Source of the DNA: RBG-16-34-14 sp963727535
GTDB lineage: Bacteria; Bacteroidota; Ignavibacteria; Ignavibacteriales; Ignavibacteriaceae
Assembly (NCBI GenBank): GCA_963727535.1
Contig: CAVSGR010000006.1
Location: 1,178,001 to 1,242,000 of the forward strand
Reading direction: 5' to 3'
DNA: 64,000 bases
The notes beneath the pieces were generated by a model. The model worked only from the letters and a program-made list of their open reading frames with translations, ran no database searches and was not told where the DNA came from. Made by a program: the position numbers and the translations under genes. Each line of letters starts with the position of its first letter. The stretch's first letter is position 1. Below, piece by piece: positions 61,801-64,000 of the stretch.

Positions 61801-63088
61801 CAATCGCCAGATTAAAAAGTATGATGTTCCTTATGGTGCAGAGTTAATGGTTAATGACGGTAGTGCTGTTAAGAAAAGAGCTCCGCTATATAATCACGAT
61901 CCATACAACGCAGTTATTCTTACTGATATTCCGGGTAGAGTAATTTTTGTGGATTTAATTGATGGGGCAACGCTGCAGCAGGTAACTGATGAACAAACCG
62001 GTCACGTGCAGAAAGTTGTTATTGAATCTAAGGATAAAAACCTTACTCCAAGTATTCTTGTTGAAGGAGAAGACGGTACTAAAAAGTCCTTCAATCTTCC
62101 TACAAGATCTTATCTCTCTGTTGAAGAAGGAGAACTTATTTCTGCCGGAACTATTTTAGCTAAGATATCGAAACAACAGACTAAGAGCCGTGATATTACC
62201 GGTGGTCTTCCAAGAGTTACTGAATTGTTTGAAGCAAGAAGTCCACAGGAAACTGCTATTGTTTCTGAAATTGAAGGCACTGTAAAATTTGGACAGAGAA
62301 AAAAAGGTTCCAGGGAAATCTTGGTTACAGCCCCGGATGGTTCAGACGAAAAGAAATATAGTGTTCCTTTAGGAAAACATATATTAGTGCAGGATGGTGA
62401 TGAAATTCCTGCCGGTGAAAAAATCACGGATGGACCTATAAATCCTCATGATATTCTTAAGATTAAAGGAACCAGTGCCGTACAGGAATATCTTGTAAAT
62501 GAAATTCAGGATGTTTACCGTTTACAGGGTGTTAAGATAAATGATAAGCACATCGAAGTAATAGTCCGCCAGATGTTGCAGAAGGTAAAAATTGTTTCGC
62601 CCGGCGATACTAAATTCCTTGAAGAAGACGTAGTTGACAGAAATGAATTCATAGAAGAGAATAATAAAATTATGTCTCTTGTCTATATTGAAAATAAGGG
62701 TGATTCTAAATTCAAGGATGGTCAGCTTATACCTAAAAGTAAACTTAGAGAAATAAATACAGACCTAAAGAAAAAGGAAAAAGCAGTAATAGAAGCGAGA
62801 GATGCAGAACCTGCAACTTTTGAACATATTCTTTTAGGTATTACTCAAGCTGCATTATCTACACAAAGCTTTATTTCTGCAGCATCTTTCCAGGAAACGA
62901 CTAAAGTTTTAGCAAATGCAGCTACTGAAGCTAAAATAGACAAGCTGTTGGGTCTTAAAGAAAATGTTGTGATGGGACATCTAATCCCTGCAGGTACTGG
63001 TTTAAGGAAATACAGAGATATATTGCTTAAAACAGAAATAGTAGTTCCAGAGGTTATACCCGAGGAGGAAGTTCAGGTAACTGAATAA
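58853..63088 (+). CDS. rpoC: RNA polymerase subunit beta'
   Basis: 1411 aa, intact. N-terminal zinc site CFCGKYKRIRYKGIICDRC (about 64-82), the rudder/lid region, the catalytic Mg loop NADFDGDQMAVH (about 470), the bridge helix and trigger loop (KPQKTLSGQAGEIIENPI..., AAQSIGEPGTQLTLRTFHLGG), and the second zinc site CESKRGVCAKC. An AGGAGAT ribosome site precedes the start. Confidence 0.98.
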   Translation: MPYRIQENAMRDISSITISLASPDDILSRSYGEVTKPETINYRSFRPEKDGLFCEKIFGPTRDWECFCGKYKRIRYKGIICDRCGVEVTQKSVRRERMGHIGLAVPVVHIWFFRAQPSKIGNIIGLSLKELEKVIYYESYVVINPGPTGLSRLDLISEDQYFEVINSLPAGNEKLVDDDDKKFIAKIGGEAVKEILKNTDVEKLSHELRTQLKVETSQQKIADLLKRLRVIEAFKEEENKVANRPEWMVLSYIPVIPPELRPLVPLEGGRFATSDLNDLYRRVIIRNNRLKRLIDIKAPEVILRNEKRMLQEAVDALFDNSRRGSAVRSDSNRPLKSLSDMLKGKQGRFRQNLLGKRVDYSGRSVIVVGPELKLHQCGLPKDMAVELFKPFIIRKLIERGHNKTVKSARKVVDRKDPIIWDILAKIIEGHPILLNRAPTLHRLGIQAFQPTLIDGRAIQLHPMVCTAFNADFDGDQMAVHVPLSFEAQLEASLLMLSSHNILSPQNGSPIVVPTQDIVLGCYYLTKLREGDKGEGMVLSSPEEVIIAYNNKVLGLHSKIKVKIDGKMVETTTGRVIFNQIVPKEMGFFNQLLIKKTFGGFIGQMFLKLGNKVTAKFLDDLKDTGFRYATAGGLSVSYMDMIVPEEKETLIGKANKKVESILNEHEQGVITDAERYNKIIDVWTHTTNDVARALMEKIRTHNSGFNSLHMMVDSGARGSQEQVRQLAGMRGLMMKPQKTLSGQAGEIIENPIVANFKEGLTVLEYFISTHGARKGLADTALKTADAGYLTRRLVDVSQDVIISELDCGTILGIEVTALKDVEQEREPLGERITGRVAQEDVLDPRTDELIVPAGEIITEDIAEKIEDSSIDSVYMRTVLTCESKRGVCAKCYGRNLTNGKLVEIGEAVGIVAAQSIGEPGTQLTLRTFHLGGTSSRIASQSQVESTTDGIVKFDRLLFVEKSDFLGTIKVVTGRRGTIGVYDENNRQIKKYDVPYGAELMVNDGSAVKKRAPLYNHDPYNAVILTDIPGRVIFVDLIDGATLQQVTDEQTGHVQKVVIESKDKNLTPSILVEGEDGTKKSFNLPTRSYLSVEEGELISAGTILAKISKQQTKSRDITGGLPRVTELFEARSPQETAIVSEIEGTVKFGQRKKGSREILVTAPDGSDEKKYSVPLGKHILVQDGDEIPAGEKITDGPINPHDILKIKGTSAVQEYLVNEIQDVYRLQGVKINDKHIEVIVRQMLQKVKIVSPGDTKFLEEDVVDRNEFIEENNKIMSLVYIENKGDSKFKDGQLIPKSKLREINTDLKKKEKAVIEARDAEPATFEHILLGITQAALSTQSFISAASFQETTKVLANAATEAKIDKLLGLKENVVMGHLIPAGTGLRKYRDILLKTEIVVPEVIPEEEVQVTE

Positions 63089-63120
63089 CATTTGGGTTGA
63101 ACTACTTAATTTTGACTTTC

Positions 63121-63149
63121 TTGACAAAATTATACCTAAGAGCTATATT
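63121..63149 (+). promoter_or_regulatory. Promoter of the rpsL-rpsG (str) operon
   Basis: TTGACA at 63121-63126, exactly 17-nt spacer, TATATT at 63144-63149, 45 nt upstream of the rpsL start. The best sigma70-type match in the window. Confidence 0.78.
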
Positions 63150-63193
63150 AGAAGTCTGAAATTTTTTATGAAATATTGACCTAGGAGTTATTT

Positions 63194-63568
63194 TTGCCAA
63201 CAATTAATCAGTTGATTCGTAAGGGCAGAGTTCAGATCGTAGTAAAAAAGAAAGCCCCTGCTCTCGAAACTTGTCCTCAGAAAAGAGGAGTATGTACGAG
63301 AGTCTATACAACTACTCCTAAGAAACCTAACTCTGCTTTAAGAAAAGTTGCAAGGGTTAGATTAACAAATGGTATTGAGGTAACTGCATATATTCCCGGG
63401 GAGGGACACAATTTGCAGGAACATTCAATAGTATTAATTAGAGGCGGAAGAGTTAAAGATTTGCCAGGAGTTCGTTATCATATTATTAGAGGAACTCTGG
63501 ATACAAGTGGTGTTGAGGATAGAAAAAAAAGCAGATCAAAATACGGAGCTAAAAAACCGAAAGCTTAA
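63194..63568 (+). CDS. rpsL: 30S ribosomal protein S12
   Basis: TTG start at 63194 with AGGAG 7 nt upstream. 124 aa: PTINQLIRKGR, then CPQKRGVCTRVYTTTPKKPNSALRKVARVRLTNGIEV, with the decoding-centre Lys of the PKKPNSA loop intact (streptomycin-sensitive type), and GRVKDLPGVRYHIIRG. rpsG follows after 3 nt. Confidence 0.97.
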   Translation: MPTINQLIRKGRVQIVVKKKAPALETCPQKRGVCTRVYTTTPKKPNSALRKVARVRLTNGIEVTAYIPGEGHNLQEHSIVLIRGGRVKDLPGVRYHIIRGTLDTSGVEDRKKSRSKYGAKKPKA

Positions 63569-63571
63569 TAA

Positions 63572-64000
63572 ATGAGAAAGAAAAGAGCCGAAAAAAAATA
63601 TATAGAAGCAGATCCAAAGTACAACGATTTAATAGTTGCAAAATTTATTAATGCTTTGATGTATGATGGAAAGAAATCAAAAGCAAGAGAAGTGCTATAT
63701 GGCGCTTTCGATATAATTGAAGAAAGAACAAAAAAACCAGGGGTTGAAATTTTTAAGAAGGCAATAGCAAATGTTCAGCCTGTTATTGAAGTAAGAAGCA
63801 GAAGAGTCGGCGGAGCTACATACCAGGTTCCTACTGAAGTAAGACCTGAAAGAAGGATTGCCCTGGCTATGCGATGGTTAAAGATATATTCTCGTCAAAA
63901 GAATGAAAAATCGATGGCTTTAAGACTCGCTTCTGAATTAATTTCTGCTTCAAACGGAGAAGGTTCTTCGGTCAAAAAGAAGGAAGACACTCATAGAATG
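63572..64000 (+). CDS. rpsG: 30S ribosomal protein S7 (3' end outside the window)
   Basis: ATG at 63572; 143 codons visible, running off the window edge. MRKKRAEKKYIEADPKYNDLIVAKFINALMYDGKKSKAREVLYGAF, VIEVRSRRVGGATYQVPTEVRPERRIALAMRWL and the C-terminal SASNGEGSSVKKKEDTHRM match S7 and its 16S-binding helices. Next genes would be expected to be fusA and tuf. Confidence 0.95.
   Translation, partial: MRKKRAEKKYIEADPKYNDLIVAKFINALMYDGKKSKAREVLYGAFDIIEERTKKPGVEIFKKAIANVQPVIEVRSRRVGGATYQVPTEVRPERRIALAMRWLKIYSRQKNEKSMALRLASELISASNGEGSSVKKKEDTHRM

Overview
The window is AT-rich bacterial chromosome. It most likely comes from an Ignavibacteria-type member of the Bacteroidota/Chlorobi group. The evidence is several secreted proteins ending in the type IX secretion (T9SS) sorting domain with its YPNPFNP motif, a cytochrome b6-type bc complex paired with a multihaem cytochrome c, abundant multihaem cytochromes, and the general gene content. 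This placement is inferred from gene content, not from a tree.

Region by region. 0.2-3.2 kb: a Rieske / cytochrome b / 11-haem cytochrome c operon (quinol oxidation); the cytochrome c gene carries a +1 frameshift. 3.3-8.6 kb: a DUF2339 membrane protein, a malic enzyme-phosphotransacetylase, a Met/Asp-rich YHS protein and a small RRM RNA-binding protein, the last two with near-identical terminators. 9.0-15.0 kb: a 9-haem T9SS-sorted cytochrome, an outer-membrane barrel, a 14-haem cytochrome and a 7-haem lipoprotein cytochrome, together a candidate extracellular electron conduit. 15.1-20.0 kb: a nitric-oxide response block (Rrf2/NsrR-like regulator with an operator palindrome, a NapH/NosR-like membrane ferredoxin with a second operator, RIC/ScdA Fe-S repair protein, quinol-dependent NO reductase). 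20.2-27.0 kb, minus strand: an acidic lipoprotein, a DUF362-polyferredoxin pair, an MltR-like protein, a ParE/RelE-Phd toxin-antitoxin pair and a large Rossmann-fold protein. 27.3-30.8 kb: PTS IIA, hisS, lgt, rlmB. 30.8-40.7 kb: three tandem paralogous T9SS proteins, then two further beta-propeller T9SS proteins with broken frames. 40.8-49.3 kb: M16 peptidase, alanine dehydrogenase, nuoG-nuoH-nuoI interrupted by an inverted-repeat-flanked S23/four-helix-bundle gene, a LamG-like T9SS protein, and an antitoxin beside a decayed RelE toxin. 49.5-64 kb: comM-like ATPase, a tRNA cluster, rpmG, secE-nusG-rplKAJL-rpoBC and rpsL-rpsG (rpsG runs off the end).

Two small-repeat systems stand out. First, a 0.53-kb unit made of a four-helix-bundle (S23/IVP family) gene between terminal inverted repeats of about 25 bp sits inside the nuo operon. 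Second, 15-bp palindromes of the form T-C-N-G-C-C, three bases, G-G-C-N-G-A occur in frame inside two T9SS genes, and as an exact tandem pair (30 bp) in the T loop of a degenerate tRNA-Thr copy. That copy lies where tuf is commonly found.

Seven genes show frame breaks, mostly at short homopolymers or near them, while rpoB, rpoC and other long genes are intact. Some breaks may be sequencing errors; the RelE-like toxin and the C-terminus of the gene ending near 40.68 kb carry several independent lesions and look truly decayed.
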